Shown here: positions 49,463 to 61,696 of the stretch, one piece after another
Layout of the letters: every line of letters begins with the position of its first letter
Numbering within the stretch: position 1 is the first letter of the stretch
Assembly: GCA_019096065.1 (NCBI GenBank)
Contig: JAGUCH010000008.1
Coordinates: forward strand, 3,725,001-3,789,000
DNA: 64,000 bases
Reading direction: 5' to 3'
Source of the DNA: Paracyclopina nana
Lineage: Eukaryota > Arthropoda > Copepoda > Cyclopoida > Cyclopettidae
Made by a program: the position numbers and the translations under genes
Notes under the pieces: generated by a model
What the model saw: the letters and a program-made list of their open reading frames with translations, nothing else
Database searches by the model: none
What the model was told of the DNA's origin: nothing

Positions 49463-52400
49463 CTACAGATGTCCGTAGTATTGCGAATATGCCGCTGCTG
49501 GATGTGGATAGTCGTATCCGGATTCGCCTGGCGGCCTCGCCTGCATCATGGCAGCTGCGGCCGCATGCTGTCCGTCCATCATGTATCCCATGGTGGGGTC
49601 GGGGCTCGGGTACCCGCTTGGGCCTGTAAGATAAGGCCCTGCAATTTTCGATATGGGCAGCAATTGAGGAAGAGAGAGAAGAAAAGAGAGATTCGTGTTA
49701 GAATATTATTCAGTCACTTTAAACTGGTTGGATGTTAGGCATGCATTCAAAACAATGAAAAATATCAAGCAGCAACAGGAAAAAAGATGGGAAATTCGTC
49801 AATGCACTAGAGCAGTTTCACTATAGCAAATCACTCCCAGAGAAGAGCAGCAGCATGGAATTTCTCCTCCTCGCACTCATACTCCAACGCAAAATCAAAG
49901 GGTATGTTTCAGAATCTTGCTAATCCCCCATCCATCACTTTTGCTGCTAGTATAGTCTACGATAAGATATGGTATTCATATTTGCGAGTGTAATCGAGCA
50001 TTAGCCGGCGAAAAACAAACACATCAGCATTTACTAGTGTGGTGAGAGCAGGAAATTTTTACTTTTCTCCTTAATGCTCCGAAAATTTTTCCTGGCAGCA
50101 GCGTGGCCAGATCGGAAATTGACAGCTCTGATGGATTGGCGGGCAGATCCTACTATACAGCATCACAGCATTGGGAAACTGAGAAGAGGTCAGATAAACA
50201 ATACCACCTAGCATTATGTGCAAATATCGCACAGTTAAAGCTCGGCAGGAGCAATCAAGATAGCAGCAGTAAGAAAGCAAAACACACACAAAAAAAGCAC
50301 ACTCTATGTACAAAAATGCAAATATGTACGAGAAATTAAAATGCAGGTCCACTCAATGAAACAGCCAAAATTAAATGATAAAGACAGGTCATGCTCTCTC
50401 CTCTCTCATCTCGTCATGAGTGAGTGCTATAGGGAAACTTACCGGCTCGATTAGATTGGTCTATCATAGGCTGGACAATTCGTCTCCGTGCATTGATGAA
50501 CCTTGGAAATTAGAGAAAAGAGAAAAGTTAGTCGAGTCTGGCTCTGGTCTCTTACCGGGTGCTCCCGCGCGGTTCGATTGATCTATTAAGGGCTGCACTA
50601 TTCTCCGTCGGGCATTGATAAACCTATCATTACAAAATGAAAAAATAATTTACGGGCTCTCAATGATGAGACTGCAGTTTCCATTTGAAAAGCACATGAC
50701 TCGGGCCTATTATTTCACGCTTTGTTGTTGTCGTTGCGTTGCTCAGCCCGAAGGAGCTGGCGGAAACGGCGTCGCGATTTTGATTTAAGCGCTGCCAGCG
50801 CCATGTTGAAGCCGCTTGAGTCGACAGGTAGGCATGGCTGCTAAGCTAGAACAATGCAATAAAGCAAGCAGGGAGCGTTGTCAGCGCTGCTGCTGCTGCT
50901 GCAAAAGCCTTCTATTTATTTGCAATTTTGCGACTCCTTAATGCGCCACAAAGATCGCTATCGCTCATCTGATTAAGGCTCTTTTTTTCTGCGCCAAATA
51001 ACTTCTTCACTCGTGTGCAATCTCAGCAGTGAATCAAAAGGACTTTTTAAGCAAGAAGAGCGCCGCGTCCAAATTCACGGTCGGTTGGCCAATCCAATTT
51101 TCCTTTGGCCAAGAGTCTCAATACATAAAAGATCTGACCACCACAGCAGCCATTTCATTTCATCCTTGAACAGCGACGCTACATTCGCCGCTGATTTTTG
51201 TCTTCTTTGAAAAACGTCTTGCAGACAGCAAATTCTAGGGGTTCAAGGGTGAGTAACGAAGCTACTGAACGGGTGACTTTGATGGATCAGTTTCAGTCAA
51301 CCTTAAGCCCCTGAGCTCGCGGCAGACGAGTAAATGTCCACATATGGCCCATGCTAAAACTTCACTGCTGCACCCGGCCAGGTGCTCTTCACTAAGAAGA
51401 TCTTATTATGGTGATTGGATTGGTTGGAGCATTTTCAAGTCATTTTTTCCTCCTCTGACTGCTGATGCTGTCAGACTTGTCATCTTCAAGACCGACCGAC
51501 GCACCGGCGGGGGGAGCTGACACATCCAGATGGGGTGTAGCAGCAAGGCTGCATGCATTATTAGAAGAAGATACTCGGATTTTTTCCCGGAATCAACTGA
51601 TGCTCATTGGAGAAATGTCCGGAAGCCATGCATCAAGCAATGCTTTCAGCGATCAATGGAGCATGCGAATATCATTATGATGATTGTCACAAACAACAAA
51701 ACTACTCAGACTGGATTATTGCGGAACAAAAACTTTGTTCGCCCATTTCCGAACATATCACGAGAATGATCTGATCAGTCCATTACCGATCAAGTGGAAT
51801 GCAGATGGCAAATCGTTCCACTTCCATGACCAGTCAATCCAGCATCTGTTCCCGTTCCCCCGGTCAACAATAAGTCGCAATTAAATTCGGGCTACTACTG
51901 CCATGTATACCTATTTGTGATAAATTGCTCCATGGCCGCGTAACGAGCATTGATTTCTTGATTAGCGCAAGAAACTTTTGCATCTGCTCGCGCGCATTTT
52001 TGATGAGTCACGATGCACTACTCGTGTCATATGATATTTCCCCAAGGTGTCAATATGATGGGGTCGACTCCGGCTCAGGTTTCCAATTTATCGCGCTAAA
52101 ATAGCCGTAATGCAGTGTGCTAGAGGGCGCTCGCCTCAGAAAATGACAAGCGGATGTGTGCTGGCTCTTGCAGCCAATGAAAACGAGCTCAAGGGGATGG
52201 AAATAATTATGTCTGAATTTAGCTGGCTGCACCATGACTAATTGTAGACTAGAGTGTCTTAATTTCTGCCACTGCGCTGTCAAGTTTGCATATGCCTCGC
52301 ACAATCTAATTTTTTTGATATAAAAGCACACATCATGCCAAATATTGAAAAACTTTCTGTGTGCATTGGCAGGAAGGTCAGTCAGTCAGCAGCTCTTTTG

Positions 52401-55400
52401 AGGTGGTGGAAAACGCCGTTTGGCCGCATAATAATGTGAAAACTTTTGGGTGAATGTTGATTAAAAGGGACCCGGTTGGGGGCGTCAGCAGAGCGGCTGT
52501 CAATCAAAAAGGCAGAATAACCGAGATTGACCCCGACCAACCAACGACGACGACTGTTGGCAACGGAATTCATGGTAATTTTGTTTAGCTATTCATTACA
52601 TGCATACCGAGCAAGTCGGGTCTTGGCGGAGATTGACAGGCGACCCGCAGGGGGTGGGGGCGCGGCCATGAGCCTCTGATTGCTTTGAAATCAAGAGAAA
52701 TCCACCGACTCCAGACATTTTTAATTGCCCACACGTTTTTCCTAACAAGCATGGGAGGCCGAAGAAGTGGTGTGACCCCTCCATTTTGTTTCTGGATTCA
52801 GATAAGGTCGAGATGGATGATGACTGCAGCAGCAGCGAGCGAGTTTCAAGTTCAAGTTCTGCTGCTGCTATCGAGAAATGAGTAATGATCTCGATGGCAG
52901 GCGTATGACAAGGGGGTAGTGCCACCAAATTTGAACTGATAGTTTGTCGTTTTTCATGCCCATTTGAGCCCACTTTCTTGCCATAGAAGTAGCAGCAGCT
53001 AGTCCGCTGCATATGAAGCAGAAGTTGAAACAATAAGATAGATTGCTCTCGGATGAATGAAGATTAGCCGGAGAGGAAATGCGAGAGGAGCCAAAGGGCA
53101 GCAAATATTTTGAAAAATAATTCAGCTCGTGCCATCCTCGAATAAATTCCGAGATTTCCATCATCATCATAATGAATTGGCGAGTGAAAATGAGCCGAGG
53201 GCCAGGGTAGTGCGCGCAACAACAAGCCCCAGGCTCGAATCCTCCTCCGGATTAATATTTGATTGAGGCCCCGCGGGCAGGCGAGGGGCGGGGCCAAGCC
53301 CACCTCTAACATTTGTAGAAGCACGTTCACCGAGTAAAAAGACCCGGCGGAATGATCATTTCGGGGCGGTCTCGCACTTAAAGCGACCATGATGCCATTA
53401 AGACCTGGGTGATCACGATTTCCAACAAATGTAATTTCCGCCGCCCCCTAATAACAACAATTCTATACAGTAGTCTAACTTGGAGGAGGAGGAAATCAAT
53501 AATAATATTACGGCGCGGAGGCACCTGTGTATTCTCCCATAATCAGATCGATCAGGGGGCATTATTAGTCACAGCTAACTATTAATGCGACGGACAACAT
53601 TCCACAGCTCCACGATGACAAGACAAGACGACGTACACGCGACACAACATTTTTTCGCCCATGAATTCAGACACGCAACAACTGCTGCTGCTGCTGCTGC
53701 GTGGTGTGACAAAAAGGCCCCCAAAAGGAGAAAACGAGGCGATAGGGAGACAGATGTTGTGATCGGTGCGGAGATAAGGCGGAATTTCGACTACTACTTA
53801 AGAATGTGATTTCACACCACCACCAGGATGATATATGTGGCCGTGATTAGTCAGGTGTGGCTAATGCGCCAAGCAAGAATTCTCCAACTAACACTCCGGA
53901 TTGATTTATGTCCCCGCGGTTGGCTGAAATTTTAATGCCATCCAAATTAGGCATTCTCCGCCTCCATTTGTCATGACTTCATTTTGCCGGCAATTCCACT
54001 TGGCTGCTGCTGCAAAAGCTTTTTATACAACCACCTCACGGACCGAGATTGGTAGCAGCAAAAGTAATTTGATCTCAGATCTCCCAGTGTAGAAAATAAG
54101 ACATTTTCCCCGACGTCGTCCTCCTTGCTTGGTAGCTGGTGCGCTAGATTTTGTCGTTCCAAGGAAATTTCCCCTGCCACAATAAATCACGATAAAGTCT
54201 GAGACTGCTCTGATGTCGTCTCTCTCTCTCTTTGCTGTATACATGGCTACTACTACGGTGCAGAAAACCCTCACTGCATGTATATAACGGGGTCCCTCCT
54301 TTCTGCTACTTTTTTCTACAACACTGTAATTTATGCTTTATCGAAACGAGATGGGCAGGGTTGCTCCTTCTTCCCCAGATAGGAGGACTTTTTTAAAGTA
54401 CTACACACACCACGCTATTAAAACCAGTTGATTGAGGCTGCTGCGGGGGGATCTATATGCTGATACTATGCGGAGAGGATGCGAGAAAAACTCGGGAGTG
54501 CGCTCCTTGTTTTTGTGTTGTTTCCATGAATTTTTATGGCAAAATCTTGCAAATGTGGTATATATATGTTGCTACCGCAGAGGACCCCCAAAAAATAGCA
54601 GTAGGGCAGCAATGGTGTTTCCAGTTTTGCGCACATCGAGCAATACCCAAGGAAACCAACGGAAGTGGAAAAGGAGGAGGAAATCCTTGAACCGAATTCC
54701 CAAGAAAGCAATATCATGTAATTTTCTCTCGTCGTCCCAAAAGAGAGCATAGCAGTGGCAGTGGCAGGGGGAAGTCGTCGGGGAAATTGAATGAAATTGA
54801 AAACTATTTCACAGCCGAGCAGAGTGACACGGGGAAAATCCTTCAATTATTGCAGCAGTGTTTTCCATGCCGCCGAGCGCCGATCTGTCTGGCGAAACTG
54901 AAAATGTATTAGCTGATCATCGGCGCTCTTCCTGAATAACAAGACAACAACCTGTCGTTAAAAATCGATCAATTTCAAAACTGGGAAATGATGTGAGCAC
55001 GTAACGATTATTGACGAGCAGCGAAAGTGGCGAAACCACAAACATTTTCACAAATGATGCGGCCGGTTCATTAAGTTTGGAGAAACCTATTAGCACCATC
55101 CTATGGGTGCCTTGAGACCCATTTCAACCTCCAGCAGAAATGGCTTTTTACGGACTTGAGCAGCAGCATCATTTGATGATGGCCTTTACACGCAAAAACA
55201 GCTGACCTTTTGTCCCTTTGACGCCACCATTCAAATGTGCATATTTTATGACGGGCGAAGTGTCAAGCTGTCGGCTGACGATGATGATTCGGAGCGGTGC
55301 AAAAGGGCGAAAAAAGTTTCTTACATGTTGCTCCTCACAAGTGTAAGCTACTCTAGCAACGTGCAGAAGAAGGGGAATTTTACGGCATGGTTATGGCCAC

Positions 55401-58400
55401 AATTACTACCACTTACTTTCCGCGTAGCTAGCAGCTTCGCAAGCTATTCCACGCGACTAGAAGTGACAACAATTTGAATGACTATTCACGCGACCACATC
55501 AACTGATGATTTGATCGGGCAAAAGTGACGGCTATGACGAATTATTCATTAGCATCAGAATGAAAGGGGGTCAGTTGCATCCCGCGATTATTGTCGCGAA
55601 CCTGGCGATACATTAATGCTGATGATGATGTCAGATCACTGACCTCTTTTGCACCAAAATGGAAATCTGACCCAAGAAGACCTTTTCACTGCACTACGAC
55701 TGCGTCTGGAAGAACAAGCTTTTGATGATGATGATGATGGTTGTTCTGGGCCAGGAATGCCGCGCGGCCAACTCCGCCTCTCTTCTCTGGCAAAGAGCCC
55801 TCGGGCTCTTTGGCCGGGGCACGATTCAACAACACAAGTTTTTAATTCCAAACCAATCGTTAAGCCAGCCACGACGTGAATCGGTAATTTGTAGAACATT
55901 GTTGGGAGCCCCGAAGCTACGTTGTCGAATTCCATCGTCATCTGGACATGTTAAACGCTTTTGCACCTAAATGCCCCATTATCAGTTTAAGATGCCTGGA
56001 ATTTGTTGACCAATTCTCACACACACAGTGCACCACTAGACCCCTGGCTGGGGTTGTCGCATGAATAATGGTGTGATGATCATGTCGCCTGTGCATATAA
56101 TTCACATGTTTACCAACCCCCTCTGGCGCGCAAGGTGTCGAAAAACACCTTCCCATTACCTCTCATTATTTTAGCCGAAACTCTCACGACTTCAAATGCT
56201 ACATAATACCGCAGCAGCAGCAACAACAACAACAAAACTAGGCACAAATTGCGCGCCCAAGTCGTCCCAAACGGACACTGAGCTGACATGGCTAAAATTA
56301 CGCCAAATCCGAGTCGTTGGGTGTAAATAGGAAATTACAGCCATGGTTGGCTCCGACTGAGCTGCGGCTGCAAAATGAAGCTAAAAATGTGCGCAGGTCT
56401 TACCAGTTGTTGACTTGGAGGATTGTGAGACCAGTGTCTTGGGCCAGCTGCTTCTTCTGGTCCTCTGAGGGGTACGGGTGCTGGAAAGCAAGGAGTAGAA
56501 ATCATTATTGCTATCGGATGCTACTAATATGTTTTGACCCCCCATAGAAGTGGAGCAGCAGCAGCAGCAGCAGTAGAATAAACGTGGCGCGCGTAAATGT
56601 TCCAGACCTGCCTAGCATTGAAATAACCTCCCACACATGTCCGTAGAGCAGTTACAATTTGTGAAAAAACGTGACTAGATTTCTCATAGTCCCCTTTTCT
56701 TTTCCCTTTTTTCTTGACCTGTCAGAACAGATTCCCCAACGACGTGATACGAGAAATTCCTTTGCCAGCCAAAAAAGCAGCAGCAGCAGATAGATGTTGC
56801 TGCAAGGAAGGGCCAATTTGTGACGCATTTCTGGAATGAATTTCATTGTGTCAGATTTCCTCTCCCTTCCATTTGACGGCCGCATTGTCTTCAAATCGAC
56901 CATGTGTCAGCTACCAAGAAAGAAAGACAAAAGTGAAAGCCCCTTTCATATATGAGGCAGCAGCAGCAGCATATATGAATATGTATGGATGTTGCACATG
57001 ACTTGGCACCCATTATTGTCCTCCTCCGTATCCTGAACTTTTTTTAGCCTTGGACACACATGAAGAAAGTAGGAGAAAAAAAGAGAAAGCAGTCACTCAA
57101 CTAGAAAGCCCCATGATGATCATGATCATGATGATGCAAACCTTAATGGTACACGAGGACGAAATTTGAGGGAGCCTCCACTTCCACCAAAGAAAACCCA
57201 TCAGACAGATCGACATATAGAGCTAGTAGCAGTGGTAACAACGCGCACGCAGGGGAGCTGCTATTTTGATAACGTTGAGACAAATTGCAATGTCACCAAA
57301 CCACTTCCCTTCTATCAAAGTTCTAGCTCGAGTTCTCATTATAATCTGAGAAATATTTACGACCATTCCGCCAAGCTGGAAAGCTAAATAAAAAACGCGA
57401 AAAGCGGGAAGTGAAAGAAAGAAGAAGGGGAACAACTACAACGGCTAAGGCGACTTCTACAGAAAGAAAGCCAGACCTCTGAAGCAGCACAAAAAGCCGT
57501 TATTTATGACTCTGTATCGATCGAAAATGTAAACAGCCAGAGCTCTTCTTGAAAATGTAGCCCATTTTCTGTTTGCGGTAGTAGTACGTACGGCTGCTGC
57601 TGCTGCTATCCAGCAAAGATTGGATTTTTTGCCCAGCTCTCAAGTCACGCTACTAGAGTTTATATATAATATAGCTTGCAGTTTAGCCAAAAGAGCATTC
57701 TAATGTTTTGGTGGCACCAAGGTCGCGGCTGCTATCAGCAACTTCAGTGGACATGTTCATTTGCTGCTGCTGTTGGTTTTCTATATCAAAGGGAAAAGCT
57801 AGACACACTAGGCTTTCACCACTTCGCGCAAGGGGACGCTAAATCTTCTCGCCAAATTGGACTAACGCGTCTTTACTGCCCGCACGGGACGACCCAGATA
57901 ATCCAGCCACTGCAAAGACGACGACGACGTCTTCAAATTTATGGCAAGGTGTCTTGCAACTCAGGGAATTGGAAGAAGAAGGGAGATGAAGGAAACTATC
58001 CTTATACTCGCGCGATACGTTGAGTGAAAGCGAACTTTGAATTTAGCAGTAAGAAAAAGTGAATCACACTCCAGGGACTCGTTTCCCATTTTTGTCGCCG
58101 CCGTTGCCTTATTGCTACAACTAGATTTTTATGAACCCACCAAACGAGATGAGCTTTGTTCAAGAACAAATCAGTGAGAAAGCAGCAGCAGTAGCCGGAA
58201 GTTGTTTTACTTTCCGCGAAAGCCCCACTTCCGCCAACGATGAAGTAAATAGGAGTTGAGGCTGAAAAAATCGACCAGGATCGAGCTGAAGGAAATTAAC
58301 CCAGGGCTAATCTAGATGGAGGTGTCTCTATTATTGCTTTTTGATCGTGGGGCACTTAGGAGAGAGCCATTATGACAAAAAGGGCTGCTTTCTTTTGGCC

Positions 58401-61400
58401 GAAAAAATACCCCAGCTCGACTCAAGCTACAAGTCGACGAATGGCGTTCTTGCATGCCATTTCGATGAAATTACCAGTCGTAATTGGCTCAATTATACCT
58501 CACATGATCCCATTAAGCTTGCAGAAGGGGGCCAAACGTTGGAAATAGAAGTGGAAAAACTTTGCTATTAGCCAGGAGAGTGAAAAGTTGCCCTGTGCTG
58601 CCAAAAACCTGCCACATTGCGTGTAATACAAAATCTAATTTGTTCTGATTCTCAGAGCTAGCTATGCGAATGCATCCATATGCCAATCTCGGCACGCCAA
58701 AACATGGAGTATTTTTAGAGCCAACCACAGCATTTCCAGACAGGTAATGAACTGTAGCTCTCAAGCATTTTTGCTCTGCACTGCGGGTGAAACGGCCATT
58801 TATACTGCTTTTTTCGCCCTGTGATCCACCACGCCAACAAAAGAGCAGAAGAGTTCACACAGCCAGCTAAATTGCGCCTTGAAATTGGTTCGCATATTCG
58901 CTTTGTCGAACAGCATTTCTGCTGACATGCACTGAGTTGATTCGGGAGACAATGTAGCATAAATAATAAGAAAAAGGTGAGAGCAGCAGCAGTAGCATGC
59001 ATGATGCAATCATGAGAAGGAAAGAAATCTAGCAGCAACATCAGACAGATGTACAGTAAATCCATTCATGTGAGCATAAACCGAAGATATACGAAGGGAA
59101 CGAAAAAATTGAAGATTTGGACTCCAACAACGACGCACATGTGCCCCATCAAACATAAGGACAGACGCAAAGGGGATCCAACACTGCTTTCTTCCTTTCG
59201 TGGCATTGCAGGATTACTTTTTTCTTTATAATACTATAATAATAATAAAAGGAGAGGAATGGGCATTACTATTGTGCTCTGCCACATACCCGAAAAAATC
59301 ACTCAAAAAGCTATGAATTCTCCCTCTCCTCGCTCGTAACCTGTTACAAGTAGGTAGTTGTACCTAGGACAATTCCCACTTGTTTTACGACGCTGCTCAC
59401 ACATTTTATGAGCACAAAAGATTCCAACTGAATCAATCTTCAATGACGTGGCAGCTTTCACTTTTGAACTGCAAACCCTCGTAGTTGTAAACTGGGAAAA
59501 CTGACAGGTGAAGCCAAAGCTAACGCAAGAAAATACTGCACTGTCATCTGGGGCATTTGTCAGCTGCGAGCTAGGCTAGCAAGGAAGCTTTTTAACGATT
59601 TCCAGAGTTGCTGCTGAAAAAGTCCACAGTAGCAGCAGATCCATTAGGGTCAAGTGAAAAAAGCTACCCCCTGTTAATGTTGCGTAACGACCAAAAAGGC
59701 CATACTTCAAAGGCCAGCTAGAATGCTGCAGCCGAGAGGATTTATTGGCGCACCGAAGAAAAAAGGCAGAAGACAGACAAAGTGAGTGTCAGGAGCCACA
59801 CCCGCCTGCACCGCAGAGCTCTACTAAAAACACGTTCAAAATTGGGCTTTGCTTACGGAGGCTGTGGTAGTAATGATTTTTGCCGCCAGGAGGAGCTAAT
59901 GATACCCCAGCTAATAGCAGCGTAAGCTAAGCGGGCTGAAAATTGAATTTCGATCTGTTTCTGTTTGCACCTGCCCCACTACTAGCCCCGATCTAAAAAT
60001 ATTGAACCTCCGATCAATTTTTAAAGCAACCAGATTTGATATATTTCAACTACTTTGCTAATATTTTAGTCTTCTAATTTTTGAAAAGCAAGTTTTAATC
60101 TACTTTTGTAGTCATTTTATGGGCAAATTGAGTAATAATTGCATACTTTGTAGGACAATTTGCCCAAGAAAATCAAGCTTGATACACGGTGGAGCTTTCT
60201 GGAAAAGGCAGAAAATCTCTCGTTTCTTAACAAGAACGCCAAATATTGAGTTTTTAAGAGTCAAAAAGCCAAATGATAACGATTATGCGACAAACTAGTT
60301 GATGCAACTTTGAAAAAGAATCGGAGGTTTCTCCTAATGCCATCTTTTTTACCTTATTCGGAAAAATGTAACTACACCGTGAGCAAAGCCCAATTGCGCG
60401 CAGAAATCGTCTTTCACAGGATATGGCCGCGTCCTTTTATCCGCTCGGGGAGCTGATTCATTTTCTGGTCGTAGGAAGCTCTTTTGGGGTAATGATGATC
60501 ACCTCAAATCTCGAGCTTTTCAGCTGGTGCAGTGCTATCTGGACATTACGTCGGAATTACAGGGGCATTTCCCTTGATGAGACTCCGTGGAAGTAGGAGA
60601 AGAAGAAGAAGAAGAGGGCTTTTGGAATCACCCAAATGCGCAACTCTCACTCTCTCATCAGACTCAGATTGCCCTTTCTACCATAGTTAGAGAGCTCTCG
60701 GGCTCAATTCCCCCCACTTTTAGCCAGAAATGGAAAAAAGTCCGCGTTCAATGACGGTGGAAATGAGTGATTTAATGCCGCCGCCATGACTGACAAGAGC
60801 TAAAAATGATAAAGGAACATGTGCTAACTTAGCATTCTCTATGGCAAAAAGTGCAACGAGGTGGTGACGAGTGGGAATGGAAATTTGTTTTGATAGCTTC
60901 GCAAGCCATATTTTAGGCTAGCGTTGCAACACAACCTGGCAGAATAATTACAATGGCCCCCATGATTATCACTCCTATTCAGAGCATGTGAAGTTGAACA
61001 ATGCGCCTCTTTATGACGAGATAATCAGTGTTCCTTGCCTAGAAGGTATTTCAATACTGCACTAATGAAATCCCCAGCTCATTTTTTTTGGGCTGCTGCT
61101 GGTACTTCATCAAAAAAGCTCCTGTGTGTGACTCTATACCACACTATCATTACAAGGGGGGGAAGCGAAGTAGTTTTGCAAAGCATTGGTGGACTTGCAC
61201 CGGCCAACCACAATTTCAAAGCTGAGTCACTTTTTTGTGCTACAAGCTTCAACTCACTCTCGAATGGAGCTTCATCAAGGTACTTCATGTTGTCTTTGTT
61301 AAAAGCTAGCCTTTTTGCTGAATCACACACACAATCTCAGATTGACTGATGCGTTTTCGTGAGCTGGAAAGATGGCATTTATGCTCATTTCAACTAGAGT

Positions 61401-61696
61401 ACCCACATCTTTATACGGCCATGATACGCGTCGTAAAAAGTTTTATCAGCGATAAAAGCGCACTCAAAAGACATGGACGTCACTTTATGACGTTGTTGAC
61501 AATGTGACAGATGTGTGTGATGCATATATGAGAAAGTTGCTTACCGTTAAATGTTGAAATAACCACGCTCTAAGGATATTTGTTGCTACTTTGGGGAAAA
61601 TGCCTCGTTTTTTGGCATTCTTTTTACTGCTAGGGTCGTCGTCATCGCAGCCATCGGTACCGTCGCCAGAGCCTACACTGGCATTGCTGGCATCAC
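49463..61696 (-). CDS. hth: Homothorax/Meis TALE homeodomain protein (3' half)
   Basis: Exons visible in the window: 61545-61696, 56404-56480, then either 50556-50623 or 50443-50501, then 49463-49638. All are GT-AG and in phase. The first visible exon begins mid-codon, so the MEINOX (PBC-binding) exons lie beyond the right edge. It encodes [13 protein letters not shown], an acidic stretch, then [19 protein letters not shown] (helix 1). The next exon carries the TALE loop [10 protein letters not shown] and helix 2 through VNN. Helix 3 ([12 protein letters not shown]) comes from one of two alternative exons. The last exon ends [11 protein letters not shown]...SQYYGHL, resembling the fly Hth tail. 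Hth binds Exd/Pbx and Hox proteins, brings Exd into the nucleus and specifies proximal appendages; this is known for the family and inferred here. Without the 5' exons the visible part encodes about 153-156 residues. Confidence 0.93.
50443..50501 (-). other. hth: hth alternative helix-3 exon B2 (Met form)
   Basis: 59 bp, encoding the end of W48 then [19 protein letters not shown] and the first base of a Gly codon. The acceptor is TTTCCAAG after a good pyrimidine tract, and the donor GTAAGT is strong. This is the sequence expected from fly and vertebrate Meis/Hth. Confidence 0.9.
50556..50623 (-). other. hth: hth alternative helix-3 exon B1 (Leu form)
   Basis: 68 bp, encoding [19 protein letters not shown] plus GAP and the first base of a Gly codon. 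The donor GTAAGA is good; the acceptor (TAATGATAG) has a poor pyrimidine tract, so its use is probably regulated. It has the same phases as B2, so the two are interchangeable. Confidence 0.88.
50624..56403. other. hth intron (5.8 kb)
   Basis: Holds AGC/GCT triplet runs at 50888-50902 and 53682-53700. No other exon recognised. Open frames of up to 145 codons lack domains. Confidence 0.55.
53682..53700. repeat. (CTG)6 microsatellite
   Basis: Six CTG triplets in hth intronic DNA. Confidence 0.95.
56481..61544. other. hth intron (5.1 kb)
   Basis: Between the helix-1 and helix-2 exons. Triplet runs at 56554-56573 and 57593-57607. No other feature recognised. Confidence 0.55.
56554..56573. repeat. 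(AGC)n microsatellite
   Basis: Almost seven AGC triplets in hth intronic DNA, about 75 bp from the helix-2 exon. Confidence 0.95.

Noticed and set aside
52596-53033. 145-codon minus-strand frame in the hth intron
   Set aside because: No recognisable domain and no phase-compatible splice junctions to the hth exons, which join without it.
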